NCBI GenBank assembly: GCA_017549145.1
Contig: JAFYVM010000057.1
Location: 1-64,000 of the forward strand
Direction: 5' to 3'
DNA: 64,000 nucleotides
Origin: Bacteroidales bacterium
Lineage (GTDB): Bacteria > Bacteroidota > Bacteroidia > Bacteroidales > UBA932
Below the pieces are notes generated by a model, which was not told where the DNA came from, did not search any database, and saw only the letters and a program-made list of their open reading frames with translations. A program made the position numbers and the translations under genes. Below are positions 35,643 through 44,164 of this stretch, piece by piece. Numbering within the stretch: position 1 is the stretch's first letter; each line of letters starts with the position of its first letter.

Positions 35643-35746
35643 TTGCAGGATTCAGAAATGTTCGTACCTTTGTGGAGTCATGGATTATGACAACTTTTGG
35701 AAACAAGATACAGGTATCTGACCCTACGGATGCCTGTTTTCTTTTT
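35643..35746 (+). ncRNA. Candidate short transcript or attenuated leader
   Basis: A promoter (TTGC at 35643-35646, 18 bases, TACCTTTG at 35665-35672) is followed only about 40 bases later by a strong hairpin and T-run. The stem is ACAGGTATCT / GGATGCCTGT (35710-35719, 35728-35737) with two G-U pairs, followed by TTTTCTTTTT. A 13-codon frame (ATG 35680, stop 35719-35721) ends inside the hairpin. Either a small RNA of about 70 nt or a terminated leader for the small gene at 35825 would fit. Confidence 0.45.
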
Positions 35747-35824
35747 CTATATGGGATTCCTGCCGAGGAGACGTACTACTAAGACACTCCGAAACGATTC
35801 GTTCACATTCCAAAAGTATAATCC

Positions 35825-36001
35825 ATGAAAAAGCGAATCGCATTTCCGATTGTTAAGGTTACTACGAAAGTCGTGGTCCTTAAACTGGTCAAGGTGAAAG
35901 CGTACACACGCACTCGCTTTGGCAAGAATGAGATGGTTCGGTCGTATCTGAGCAGGCGTAGGGTAGCCCAAACAGAGACAACCGTTACTGTGTCTAAGTA
36001 A
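35825..36001 (+). CDS. Small basic protein of mobile DNA, 58 residues
   Basis: The ATG at 35825 opens 58 codons (MKKRIAFPIVKVTTKVVVLK..., then VKAYTRTRFGKNEMVRSYLS, ending VTVSK). The product is strongly basic. The core KVKAYTRxRxGKxExVRSY resembles short proteins I associate with Bacteroidetes mobile elements. No function is known to me. It lies downstream of the candidate attenuated leader, and no other gene follows closely. Confidence 0.55.
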   Translation: MKKRIAFPIVKVTTKVVVLKLVKVKAYTRTRFGKNEMVRSYLSRRRVAQTETTVTVSK

Positions 36002-36011
36002 AGGGCACTAA

Positions 36012-36164
36012 CTACTTTCCTCCTCGGCTTTTTTCTGATTTAATTCTCTCTAGGATATACTTAATCCAAGGGTTTTCATCTATGAATTTCACGACCTTCC
36101 GGAAGTCATTCCAGAGGTTCAATAATTCGATACCTGCGGGAGCACAAGCACTGAATTTCTTCAG
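36012..36164 (-). pseudogene. Short coding remnant or ATG-less small protein
   Basis: A 50-codon open stretch with protein-like composition (PAGIELLNLWNDFRKVVKFI, then DENPWIKYILERIKSEKSRG) ends in TAG at 36012-36014. No ATG opens it. The frame is closed upstream by a TAA 12 bases before the CTG at 36164, and its N-terminal codons coincide with a perfect hairpin. It may be the C-terminal end of a gene whose start was lost, or a small protein with a non-AUG start. I do not recognise the family. Confidence 0.35.
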
Positions 36165-36175
36165 TGCTTTTTTTG
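36146..36175 (+). terminator. Terminator-like hairpin
   Basis: A perfect 10-bp stem AAGCACTGAA / TTCAGTGCTT with a TTTC loop followed by TTTTTTG on the plus strand. It could end the transcript of the small gene at 35825-36001. Confidence 0.6.
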
Positions 36176-36195
36176 TTTATTCCAGTCATGAGTAA

Positions 36196-36226
36196 TTCTC
36201 CACCAAAATGGCATTTTCGTGGAGAA
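36196..36226. repeat. Palindromic hairpin A (related to hairpin B)
   Basis: TTCTCCAC / GTGGAGAA arms enclose AAAATG-G-CATTTT, so nearly the whole 31 bases is palindromic. It shares the CCAC-AAAATG core with the hairpin 18 bases downstream. Confidence 0.7.
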
Positions 36227-36243
36227 ACACCTTCTAAGACTTA

Positions 36244-36280
36244 GGTTTGTCCACAAAATGCCTCTTTTTGTGGACAAACC
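36244..36280. repeat. Palindromic hairpin B, 15-bp perfect stem
   Basis: GGTTTGTCCACAAAA pairs perfectly with TTTTGTGGACAAACC around a 7-base loop. There is no T-run after it in the plus direction, so it is not a typical terminator. Together with hairpin A it fills the gap before the beta-barrel gene. Confidence 0.75.
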
Positions 36281-36327
36281 ACCAATTGAAGCCAGACAGA
36301 AAACTAGGAGAAGATGAAATTTTATTA

Positions 36328-36335
36328 TAAATTTG
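36328..36335 (+). promoter_or_regulatory. -7 box of the beta-barrel/M48 unit
   Basis: TAAATTTG on the plus strand, 36 bases before the ATG at 36371. It lies inside the frame that extends to 36314 and so supports the downstream start. Confidence 0.5.
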
Positions 36336-36370
36336 TTACGATTGTTATTAACCAGCAAATTCGTAGACTT

Positions 36371-37138
36371 ATGAAAAAATATTTTGCAATGTTCGCGTTT
36401 CTGTTGATGGCGACAGGCGCATTCGCCCAGGTGGAAGGTTCATCTGTTTACCTTGGTATGGCTATGCCTAGAAGGGCATATGGAGCAGGACTTTCAGTCG
36501 GTTACAAGTATCAATATAACCTTCCTGTCGAGGGTCTTGGACTCATCGGTTCTGTGGACCTGTATTACTCCCGATCAAACAAGGATGTGCGCAACTCAAA
36601 TGAAAAATCTTTTGAGTCATGGCTTGACTACAACAATTACGAAAACTCGCATATAAAAACTAAGCGTTTCGCATCGAATCACGTTGCAATTCCCATTAAT
36701 TTCGGTGCAAACTACACATATCCATTGGGCAGAATGAATGTCTGGGGAGAAGGAGCAATCGGATGCGCACCAATCTTCACAAGCAGACAAGTATGGAAAG
36801 CCCAAAAACAATCTTCTGTAGAATATGACTCCACAACGAGTTCAGGACGCCCGATAACAGCACACAAATCTGGTTGGAGACATCACTATGATATCACGAA
36901 GTTCAGACCAGGTGTCAGCTTTTCATGGAAGGTAGCATTAGGTGCAATGCTCGATCAGAAATACTCACTCGGCCTTTATATTGACGGCGTTTCTAAATAC
37001 AAACAGAAAACGCTTCACGTTGAAGATGTAAAGCCATACTGGAATAGCGAAAAGGGCTCATATAGCCGCGAAACAAAAGGAGAAAACGAGAATAAAGGAT
37101 ATGCATGCGTATCGATCCGTTTCGGTTATCACTTCTAA
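36371..37138 (+). CDS. Outer-membrane beta-barrel protein
   Basis: The ATG at 36371 starts MKKYFAMFAFLLMATGAFAQ, a textbook signal peptide. The 255-residue product alternates aromatic and polar residues in strands (GLSVGYKYQYNL, GSVDLYYSRS, VAIPINFGANYTYPLG, GAMLDQKYSLGLYIDG). It ends VSIRFGYHF, with the terminal Phe typical of porin-like barrels. No specific family is recognised. It precedes the M48 peptidase gene by 21 bases and probably shares its transcript. Confidence 0.8.
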   Translation: MKKYFAMFAFLLMATGAFAQVEGSSVYLGMAMPRRAYGAGLSVGYKYQYNLPVEGLGLIGSVDLYYSRSNKDVRNSNEKSFESWLDYNNYENSHIKTKRFASNHVAIPINFGANYTYPLGRMNVWGEGAIGCAPIFTSRQVWKAQKQSSVEYDSTTSSGRPITAHKSGWRHHYDITKFRPGVSFSWKVALGAMLDQKYSLGLYIDGVSKYKQKTLHVEDVKPYWNSEKGSYSRETKGENENKGYACVSIRFGYHF

Positions 37139-37159
37139 CCAGACAAAAAATCAACAGAT

Positions 37160-37957
37160 ATGAAAAAGTCATTAAAGATTACAGCAGCATTGGCTACAGT
37201 TGCTTTGTTCGCAGCCTCTTGCGGAGTTGTTTCATTTACAGGACGTAAGCAGGTGCTTCTTTATACAGATAGCGAAATTGCCGCTTTGTCAGATGAATCA
37301 TACACTGAATTCATGAGCACTGCAAAGGAATCTTCAAATTCAGCTGCAACAAAGACACTCAGGGAAGTTGGTAATAAAATGACAGCTGCGCTTGAGGCTT
37401 ATCTTGAAAAGAATGGTCAGAGCAGCGCGCTCAGCGGCCTGACTTGGGAATTCCAGCTCGTTGAATCTACAGAAGTTAACGCATTCTGTCTTCCTAATGG
37501 AAAAATTGTTTTCTATGAAGGAATCATGTCTTATGCCAACACACCAGACTATATTGCAGTAGTAATGGGCCATGAAATCGCTCACGCCATCGCTAAGCAC
37601 GGAAATGAAAGAATGAGCCAGGAGTCTATCGTAAACCTCCTTGGAAGCGCAGCAAGCGAGGCTATCGGAGCTAAGAAAGGTGCTACAGCCCAGAGCATAT
37701 TTGACATCGGATTTGGAATAGGTTCACAGGTAGGCGTCCTCCTTCCATACTCTAGAAAGCACGAATATGAGGCTGATAAGATCGGAGTTTATATTATGAA
37801 ACTTGCTGGCTACGACATCAATGCAGCACCTGCATTCTGGGAGAAGATGATGGAGGGTGGAAGCAGCAGCGCAACAGACTTCTTGAGCACACACCCAAGC
37901 GACACTAAAAGAGTTGCAGCTTTGAAAGAAGTGATTCAGAATATGCCAGCTCTATAA
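37160..37957 (+). CDS. M48-family metalloprotease lipoprotein
   Basis: The signal ends FAASC, so the 265-residue protease is lipid-anchored, like LoiP/YcaL. The zinc site is His138-Glu139-x-x-His142 in MGHEIAHAIAKHG, and the third ligand is the Glu of HEYEADKIG. ESTEVNAFCLPNGKIVFYEG is the usual upstream strand. These proteases help clear misfolded outer-membrane proteins. The gene's end overlaps the convergent esterase gene by 6 bases. Confidence 0.93.
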   Translation: MKKSLKITAALATVALFAASCGVVSFTGRKQVLLYTDSEIAALSDESYTEFMSTAKESSNSAATKTLREVGNKMTAALEAYLEKNGQSSALSGLTWEFQLVESTEVNAFCLPNGKIVFYEGIMSYANTPDYIAVVMGHEIAHAIAKHGNERMSQESIVNLLGSAASEAIGAKKGATAQSIFDIGFGIGSQVGVLLPYSRKHEYEADKIGVYIMKLAGYDINAAPAFWEKMMEGGSSSATDFLSTHPSDTKRVAALKEVIQNMPAL

Positions 37958-38950
37958 AGTTCTCATCTTCTTGATCCACCTATCAAGAGATGCACAGAAT
38001 TCCTTTCTGGCATACGCAAATTTATCATTACGATATCGTTCTAGCTTAGCATTTGAGAATCCCCATGCATGTCCGCCTTCCGGCCAGACATGTAGCTCGG
38101 CGTATACATTATTCTCGAAAAGCTTATTATAATAGAGGAGACTATTGACCACTAAGGTCTTGTCGTCCGTGCAATGAGCCAAGAAAGTTGGAGGAGTATT
38201 TGCATGCACCTGTTTTTCCATTGAGTAATACTCAACGAGTTCATTAAACTTCTGCATATTACCCTCCCATTTTTCATCCTTACCAAGCAGGCTAGGGCGG
38301 CTGCCACTACGATATAAATTATAGTCGTAAGTTATCACCGGATATATCAGAATACAGAAATCAGGACGGGTCACCTGATCCACATAGAAATTAGAGGCAC
38401 ATGCCGCCAAGTGTCCACCAGCAGAGAATCCCATGACACCAATCTGGTCAATTCCCCACTCCTGAGCACGGGAACGGCAATAACGAAGAACATTATGTAT
38501 ATCCTCAAGGGGAACTGTCCAATGGCCGTTAGGCATACGATACTTTGCTATAGCTACTGCAATACCTTTAGACAGAAGCCACTCCGCCGTATATAACCCA
38601 CCATTATACGTCGTAAGACCCTTGTATCCGCCACCTGGACAAATCACCACCATCTGTCCTGTACCCTTCTTTGGAAGATAGATATCAACCCTGGCCAAAT
38701 TCGACACATTATTGAGCGCTCCATTGGAACGGATACGCTCAGGTCCGGTAAGACCGTTATCCTCCTTCATACCAAATCCGGCAGACTTGACTTCCTTGGC
38801 AAACACAGGATCTACATTACCCTCAAACGAATCAGCATAGAGCAATATCGTCTCATTCGGGCGAAGTTTAATCTGAGGCTGGGCATTGATATTATCAGCC
38901 ACAGTCACAAAGCATAAAACAATGGCTATGAATTTGATGTATTTCATCAT
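37952..38950 (-). CDS. Exported alpha/beta-hydrolase esterase
   Basis: A protein of about 332 residues with a signal ending INA-Q. The fold is shown by the oxyanion motif VICPGGGYKGL, the nucleophile elbow GFSAGGH, the acid in HCTDDKTLVVN and the histidine in PEGGHAWGF, a complete Ser-Asp-His triad. Relatives in PULs are acetylxylan- or feruloyl-esterase-like enzymes that remove acyl groups from glycans. The substrate is not evident. It is the last gene of PUL2, directly after the GxDLY/SGNH gene. A choice between two ATGs (38950, 38947) makes no difference to the signal. Confidence 0.85.
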   Translation of the reverse strand: MMKYIKFIAIVLCFVTVADNINAQPQIKLRPNETILLYADSFEGNVDPVFAKEVKSAGFGMKEDNGLTGPERIRSNGALNNVSNLARVDIYLPKKGTGQMVVICPGGGYKGLTTYNGGLYTAEWLLSKGIAVAIAKYRMPNGHWTVPLEDIHNVLRYCRSRAQEWGIDQIGVMGFSAGGHLAACASNFYVDQVTRPDFCILIYPVITYDYNLYRSGSRPSLLGKDEKWEGNMQKFNELVEYYSMEKQVHANTPPTFLAHCTDDKTLVVNSLLYYNKLFENNVYAELHVWPEGGHAWGFSNAKLERYRNDKFAYARKEFCASLDRWIKKMRTL

Positions 38951-38954
38951 CAAG

Positions 38955-40046
38955 CTATTTAATACCGTGCTTTTTAAGTATTTTCAAGAGTGGTTTTTCT
39001 ATCGATTCAGCCCAAAGAGTGTAGCCATAATCGTTCGGATGAGAACCATCAACAGATGTTGAATGCAGGGCATCTGTTGCATTGGTCTGGATAAAATACA
39101 CATTATTGTATTTCTTGCAGGCCTCCTTCATCAATCGGGCAGCAAGTTCTTGCTTAGTCTTTTCCTTCTCCATATACTTCTGATCAAAGCTGCGTCTTTC
39201 TCGGTATATGGTCTGCTGGAAAATAAGTGGCACATCAGGATGAGCAGACCTTATCTTCTCAATGAATGGGAAGAGTCGCTCCTCAATAATATCTGAAGTC
39301 GGATTTGAAAAAACATCAAAGACAAAGGCATCCACATCCGCATCACATAGAATCTCCGCAAAATGAGGCTGCATCTTGCCATTTCCGCCGCATCCCAGGG
39401 TTAAAAACTGAAGACCGGTGCTACGCATCAGCTGCATAGGATAGCTCATTCCTGCCCTGCTGGCGCAGATTCCCTGAGTAAAGCTTGAGCCATAGATTCC
39501 GATTCTGTGTCTGAAAGGAGAGTCAAGAGACTGTATATCACTTCCCTGCTCCACTCCAATCTTGACTGAGCGCACCTCGCAATATATAGGAAGATATAGC
39601 ATACACTCCTTATATCCTTCTTCAAGATTGCTTATAAGGACAAGATTCTTATCTTCCTTCTTTGGTCTGGCAACACCAGAAGCAGCATAAAGCCACTCAC
39701 CGTCTCTTTTAATATAGAGGTCATAGCCCTTATATGAAATAGCTGTCATATTGACAAACTCCGATTTCCAGCCATATTCAGTCTGAACAGAAATGGTCGA
39801 AGAGTTTGTCTTAAATAAGACTGCAAGGCCAGCAGGACATCTTACCTGAATGTTTTCAATCTTATTCCAGCCCTTATATCTAGCGGTATCGACTCTATGA
39901 TATGGGTTAGGGGTATTATCGTGGATTTTACCGATAATATTAAGTTCTGATGCCTCAGTAAATGAGTATGTGACATCAGAATTTTGTGCCATTGCTGAAA
40001 CGCACAGCAATGGCACAAATATCATTAGAATAAACTTTCTTATCAT
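38955..40046 (-). CDS. GxDLY/SGNH hydrolase
   Basis: The exported 363-residue protein (signal to about AMA-Q) has an N-terminal jelly-roll domain with the GYDLY motif that names the GxDLY family, and a C-terminal SGNH hydrolase. Block I is IYGSSFTQG (GSS in place of GDS, usual in this subfamily), block II is LGCGGNGKM, block III is FSNPTSD and block V is DGSHPND with Asp and His. It is a predicted carbohydrate O-deacylase. The start overlaps the phosphodiester-glycosidase stop codon by 4 bases. Confidence 0.87.
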   Translation of the reverse strand: MIRKFILMIFVPLLCVSAMAQNSDVTYSFTEASELNIIGKIHDNTPNPYHRVDTARYKGWNKIENIQVRCPAGLAVLFKTNSSTISVQTEYGWKSEFVNMTAISYKGYDLYIKRDGEWLYAASGVARPKKEDKNLVLISNLEEGYKECMLYLPIYCEVRSVKIGVEQGSDIQSLDSPFRHRIGIYGSSFTQGICASRAGMSYPMQLMRSTGLQFLTLGCGGNGKMQPHFAEILCDADVDAFVFDVFSNPTSDIIEERLFPFIEKIRSAHPDVPLIFQQTIYRERRSFDQKYMEKEKTKQELAARLMKEACKKYNNVYFIQTNATDALHSTSVDGSHPNDYGYTLWAESIEKPLLKILKKHGIK

Positions 40047-41539
40047 TTCTTTCTTACAACAGCAAGGCCGTTAGGCAGTTTTCTATCGCCTGTATTGTCA
40101 GTCGGGCGATTTCTGGTCTTGAATCCCTTTGAAGCTGTAGCATCCTTCACCAAGAATGTTGACGATCCGCCACCATCAAGGTTAATTGCATCATGCACAT
40201 TATAAATGTGGAAAATCTTAGCCAATAATGCATAGTCAGCACCTATTGAGTAAGAATCTCTTCTACCATCTACAATCAGGAGGTATACTTTGTCACCCTC
40301 TCTTGATACACCAACTGCGGTTCTAGGCTCAAGACGTGTATCAGTAAAAGCAATTGTTTCTCCACCCGAAATCAACATCTGTCGACCTCCTATAGCCTCC
40401 TGAATATTATTCTTCTGAGAGGCATACTCGGCCTGAGTCATGATTCTGGCAGTACCGTCCTTCATCATGGCGAAGACTGTACATGCTGCACCTCCGTCAA
40501 ATGTATCCTTCAAGCATACGCCATCCTTATACATAATACCATGAAGGAGGTTAAGTCTCTCTTCACCACCATAACAGAAATCGCCATTCACTCCACAGAG
40601 GACCTCAATTTGAGGACGGTTATTCTGCATTGCATAGAACTGATCTCTGATAGTAGTCAGTATCGTTTCCTCCTTATCTGTCTTCTTGATACTTGCAGGG
40701 TCATCATCACTGCATGAAGCAAGGATGGTCACATCCTTAGTCACATCTACCTCAAAAATGAATATGCTATAAGGGGAAATCGAACTACCAACCTGGTTTC
40801 TGAACTGCATCTCAAAAGCCTTTACATGGTCACCGACCATATAAGCGCTCTCCTCGATAACTTTTGACACAAGTCCTTTAGACTTGTAAACAAACTCTCT
40901 ACCCTGTGGGGTAGATGCGCCAGCAAACTCGGCATCATCAGCCTTTTGAGTTACTTTGATAACTTCTTTCTCTGCACCAGAGGCAGTCTGAACTGTAACC
41001 TCAGCCTTAAGAACATCACCAGAGTAGTTTGGATTAGCAGAAAGTTCTAAAAGAGTACTATTTTTACGTACCGCATTCAACCACTCTGCATTAGAAGTCG
41101 GAGTCCAATTCTCACCAGAAGAAATCTTCACTTCGACCTTCTCTCCTACTGTAGCCAATGTCACTTCAGTCTTCTCGACCTTAAGCTTACTAGTGTTTCC
41201 AACCTGACGGATAGTAAGGTCCTGAGTATAATCATCACCGACTACAGTAAAACGGATCTTACCATTTCTCAAATCCTCAGTGGGATTTGCTTCAACCGTA
41301 AAGCTAACCTCTCCGTCAGCCACGGTAACATCTGAAATCCATTTGCTGACAGCATCTGCCGTCCACTCATGCTCAGAGATAAACATAGCAGAAACACTGC
41401 CACCATTAGCTCCAACCATTACTGGATTTTCAGTAAAAAGAATAGAATAAGTCTTTTCATCTCCAGGCTTCTCACCTGTGCAGGAAATGATTCCTGCACA
41501 GATTGAAAAGACTGCTATGATTGTTTTTAAAAACTTCAT
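40043..41539 (-). CDS. BACON-phosphodiester glycosidase lipoprotein (NAGPA/DUF2233)
   Basis: The signal ends IISC. Residues about 30-105 and 108-195 are two BACON domains (GGSVSAMFISEHEWTAD ... IRQVG and VEVKISSGENWTPTSNAEW ... VTQKA). Residues about 215-498 are the NAGPA/DUF2233 domain: RTAVGVSREGDKVYLLIVDG and the conserved INLDGGGSS near residue 455. Mammalian NAGPA removes GlcNAc from GlcNAc-1-phospho-6-mannose by cutting the sugar-phosphodiester bond. Bacterial members are phosphodiester glycosidases. This suggests the PUL2 glycan has sugar-1-phosphodiester links. It overlaps the SGNH gene by 4 bases. Confidence 0.88.
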   Translation of the reverse strand: MKFLKTIIAVFSICAGIISCTGEKPGDEKTYSILFTENPVMVGANGGSVSAMFISEHEWTADAVSKWISDVTVADGEVSFTVEANPTEDLRNGKIRFTVVGDDYTQDLTIRQVGNTSKLKVEKTEVTLATVGEKVEVKISSGENWTPTSNAEWLNAVRKNSTLLELSANPNYSGDVLKAEVTVQTASGAEKEVIKVTQKADDAEFAGASTPQGREFVYKSKGLVSKVIEESAYMVGDHVKAFEMQFRNQVGSSISPYSIFIFEVDVTKDVTILASCSDDDPASIKKTDKEETILTTIRDQFYAMQNNRPQIEVLCGVNGDFCYGGEERLNLLHGIMYKDGVCLKDTFDGGAACTVFAMMKDGTARIMTQAEYASQKNNIQEAIGGRQMLISGGETIAFTDTRLEPRTAVGVSREGDKVYLLIVDGRRDSYSIGADYALLAKIFHIYNVHDAINLDGGGSSTFLVKDATASKGFKTRNRPTDNTGDRKLPNGLAVVRKK

Positions 41540-41549
41540 AGAACATTAA

Positions 41550-44147
41550 TTATTTAACACAAGCACCGATAACCTTGTCAGAATCAGTTCTAGCATTACC
41601 CTTCTGGTCTTTAGCAAGAACGTCAGCTGTCATAGTACCTGCAGCAAGTTTCTTAAGATCTGTTGCTGTCATACCGTTGCCAAAAGCAGGGTTAGTTGAA
41701 GCTGTACCAACAAGCTTAACCACGCCGTCAGCATATGCAGAAAGCATTGTCTTATAGTCAAATGCAGGAGTTACAGTTGCTGTAGCACCATCAGCACCAT
41801 AGTAAGCAGCACCAATAAGAGAGTTCTTGATTGTCATAGTACCTGCCTTGTTATTTGTATCAGAAGCTACACCTGCAGCAGTCATATTACCTGATGCGAT
41901 AGTATTGTAAAGGTTCATTGTAGTACCAGCTGTCTCACAGCAGAATGTTCCAAGATTTGTCTCAGAAGTACTGATATTACCAGTAGCTGTACAGCTTACT
42001 ACTGTAGCATTTACCTTACAAGCTGCAGTACCGTAGAGGTTAATAGCAGCTCCAAGAGATCCAGCCTGGTTATTTGCAAATGTACAGTTAGCAACATAAA
42101 GATTAGTATTGTCAATCTTTGCATTTCTCATGTACAATGAAGCTGCACGACCATTTGCCTTATTGTTAGCAAATGTACAGTTGTTGAAGTATGCATTATA
42201 TGCACCTGTTGCGTTTGTATACATGTAGATACCTCCGATACAACCACTAGCGGCGCCGTCTACTGGTCCGTTGTTAGTGTACTTACAACCATCGAAAGTA
42301 ACATCCATATCACCACCTGTAGTGGTTGTATACATATAGACAACACCATTACCGTTATTTTTGTTACCATCGAACTCACAGTTCTTGAAAGTCATCTTTG
42401 CGTTATTTACAAGCAAAGCTGCTCCCATGCTACCAACGTTACGGTTGAATGTACAGCCTTCGAAAGATATCTTCATCAGGTTAGCACCACTATCATCTCT
42501 AACATATACACCACCATTGTTACCAGAAGCGGTATTGTCATCAAAGTGAGAGTTCTTAACCACTGCCTCGAGTCCCTTCTCTGCAGGAACATAGAAATAA
42601 GCAGAACCAGCGAAACCACCGTTTGCCTTATTATTTACAACTGAGCAGCCGTCCATTACAAGCTTAGTATCTGTAGTAAACACAGCACCACCATTGTTAG
42701 TAGCAGACTCATTTCCAGTAATTGTACAGTTGGTCATATTAACCTCTGTACCAGTACAGTAAAGGCCACCTGCATTTGCAGCGTTATTTCCTGAAATTGT
42801 TACATTCTTAAGATCAACTACTGTATTAACAAGTGCGAGACCACCACCGTTTGTAGCAGTAAGGTTAGCTTCATTGCAAGGAAGGAATCCAACAGCATCA
42901 GCTGTATTAACACCACCAGAAATAGTGATACCCTCGATTACAACCTTCTCTCCCTCAACCTTTGGAGAAGAAACTACAAGAGTGTGGTATGCCTTACCAG
43001 CACCGTCAAGAATAGTCTTATTAGCTGCAGCATCAGCAACAGCACCTGTAGCAGCATTTGCTGGATAACCACCGATAACTGTAATATTCTTATCAATGAA
43101 GAAGCCCTTGAACTCATCCTGAGCTGGCGCCTCAACAGGTGCATCAGCAGTGCCTGTCATATACTTCAAAGCAACAGTTGGGTTGTAAGTACCTGCTGCA
43201 AGGTGAAGAACTGAACCAGGAAGAGCATTTGCAAGAGCATAATCAAGAGATGTAGGCTTCTCCCAGTTTAGACCCTTCTCAGCGTCAGTTGCATTAGCCT
43301 TGATGTACCATGCACGTGGGAATGAGTTAGCATCGAACTCGAGAGTCTCAGCAATAACCTTTGAAGACTTAAGACCACCCTCGTCGTTGTAGCTCTTTAC
43401 TGCACCCTCAGTCCAAACTGTGAAAGGATACTCCTTACCATTGTCATAAACCATAGTAATCGCGAGACCACCCTCAACTGTAAACCAACCAAGTGGAATA
43501 TTGAAAGAAGCGCCCTGCTTCATATCCATTGGAGTTGCAAGATTCAAAACAACCTCGTTAAGAGCGTTTCCAACCTTTACGCTACCCTGAGATGCATCAG
43601 CTGTGAATGTACCAGCAAGAGCACCCTCAGAAACTGTAGCCTCAGTTGCAGGAGCAACTACGATCTTCTCAACTGTAATATCGTAAGGAGCGATTGTAAG
43701 GCTAAGAACAGATGCGAGAGGCTTGAATGCAAGAGCAAGCTTATTATCAACCGGAGCATTCATAGTATATGCATAAGCAGGAATCAATGCTGTGTTAGCA
43801 CCATCCTTCCAAGTCTGCTCTGCCTGAATCTTGAATGCACCGAACATATTAGTGCAGTTCACATAAGCAGCAACTGGATTGCTACCAATCACCTCAGCAG
43901 TAAGGAAGCCCTCTGCCTCAGTAAAGTTTGCAGTCTTACCTGCTTTGTCTGCAGCGAAAGTATACATTTCATCGTTGCATACAACTGTGATTTCATCCTG
44001 TGCTTTCCACTCTGGAAGAATTGTTCCATCTGTAGAAGCTACAATTGTGAACTGTTTTGCTTCCTCTGGTTCATTCTGTGGCTGCTTCTCACATCCTACA
44101 GATGCAAGAGCTAGAAGAGAAAGCGTGAAAAATCCTAACTTTTTCAT
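41550..44147 (-). CDS. Fimbrillin-like/beta-helix surface lipoprotein
   Basis: An 865-residue lipoprotein (signal ends ASVGC). Residues about 30-270 look like a fimbrillin-type domain (EWKAQDEITVV, ALAFKPLASVLSLTIAP, FNIPLGWFTVEGG). From about residue 285 (AWYIKANATDAEKGLNWEKP) to 800 there is a right-handed beta-helix of the polymorphic-membrane-protein type with repeats like NCTITGNESATNNGGAVF and SVVNNKANGG. No catalytic residues were identified; beta-helices can be adhesins, binding proteins or lyases. It is followed by the phosphodiester glycosidase gene after 10 bases. Confidence 0.8.
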   Translation of the reverse strand: MKKLGFFTLSLLALASVGCEKQPQNEPEEAKQFTIVASTDGTILPEWKAQDEITVVCNDEMYTFAADKAGKTANFTEAEGFLTAEVIGSNPVAAYVNCTNMFGAFKIQAEQTWKDGANTALIPAYAYTMNAPVDNKLALAFKPLASVLSLTIAPYDITVEKIVVAPATEATVSEGALAGTFTADASQGSVKVGNALNEVVLNLATPMDMKQGASFNIPLGWFTVEGGLAITMVYDNGKEYPFTVWTEGAVKSYNDEGGLKSSKVIAETLEFDANSFPRAWYIKANATDAEKGLNWEKPTSLDYALANALPGSVLHLAAGTYNPTVALKYMTGTADAPVEAPAQDEFKGFFIDKNITVIGGYPANAATGAVADAAANKTILDGAGKAYHTLVVSSPKVEGEKVVIEGITISGGVNTADAVGFLPCNEANLTATNGGGLALVNTVVDLKNVTISGNNAANAGGLYCTGTEVNMTNCTITGNESATNNGGAVFTTDTKLVMDGCSVVNNKANGGFAGSAYFYVPAEKGLEAVVKNSHFDDNTASGNNGGVYVRDDSGANLMKISFEGCTFNRNVGSMGAALLVNNAKMTFKNCEFDGNKNNGNGVVYMYTTTTGGDMDVTFDGCKYTNNGPVDGAASGCIGGIYMYTNATGAYNAYFNNCTFANNKANGRAASLYMRNAKIDNTNLYVANCTFANNQAGSLGAAINLYGTAACKVNATVVSCTATGNISTSETNLGTFCCETAGTTMNLYNTIASGNMTAAGVASDTNNKAGTMTIKNSLIGAAYYGADGATATVTPAFDYKTMLSAYADGVVKLVGTASTNPAFGNGMTATDLKKLAAGTMTADVLAKDQKGNARTDSDKVIGACVK

Positions 44148-44164
44148 AATAGTTTATTTAAGTG

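Noticed and set aside
35747-35971. 74-codon minus-strand frame opposite the small basic gene
   Set aside because: The plus-strand frame (35825-36001) has a better start, a basic mobile-element-like composition and an upstream promoter; the minus frame is its shadow.
36161-36358. 65-codon minus-strand frame before the beta-barrel gene
   Set aside because: It is mostly a translation of palindromic hairpins A and B and lacks protein-like conservation.
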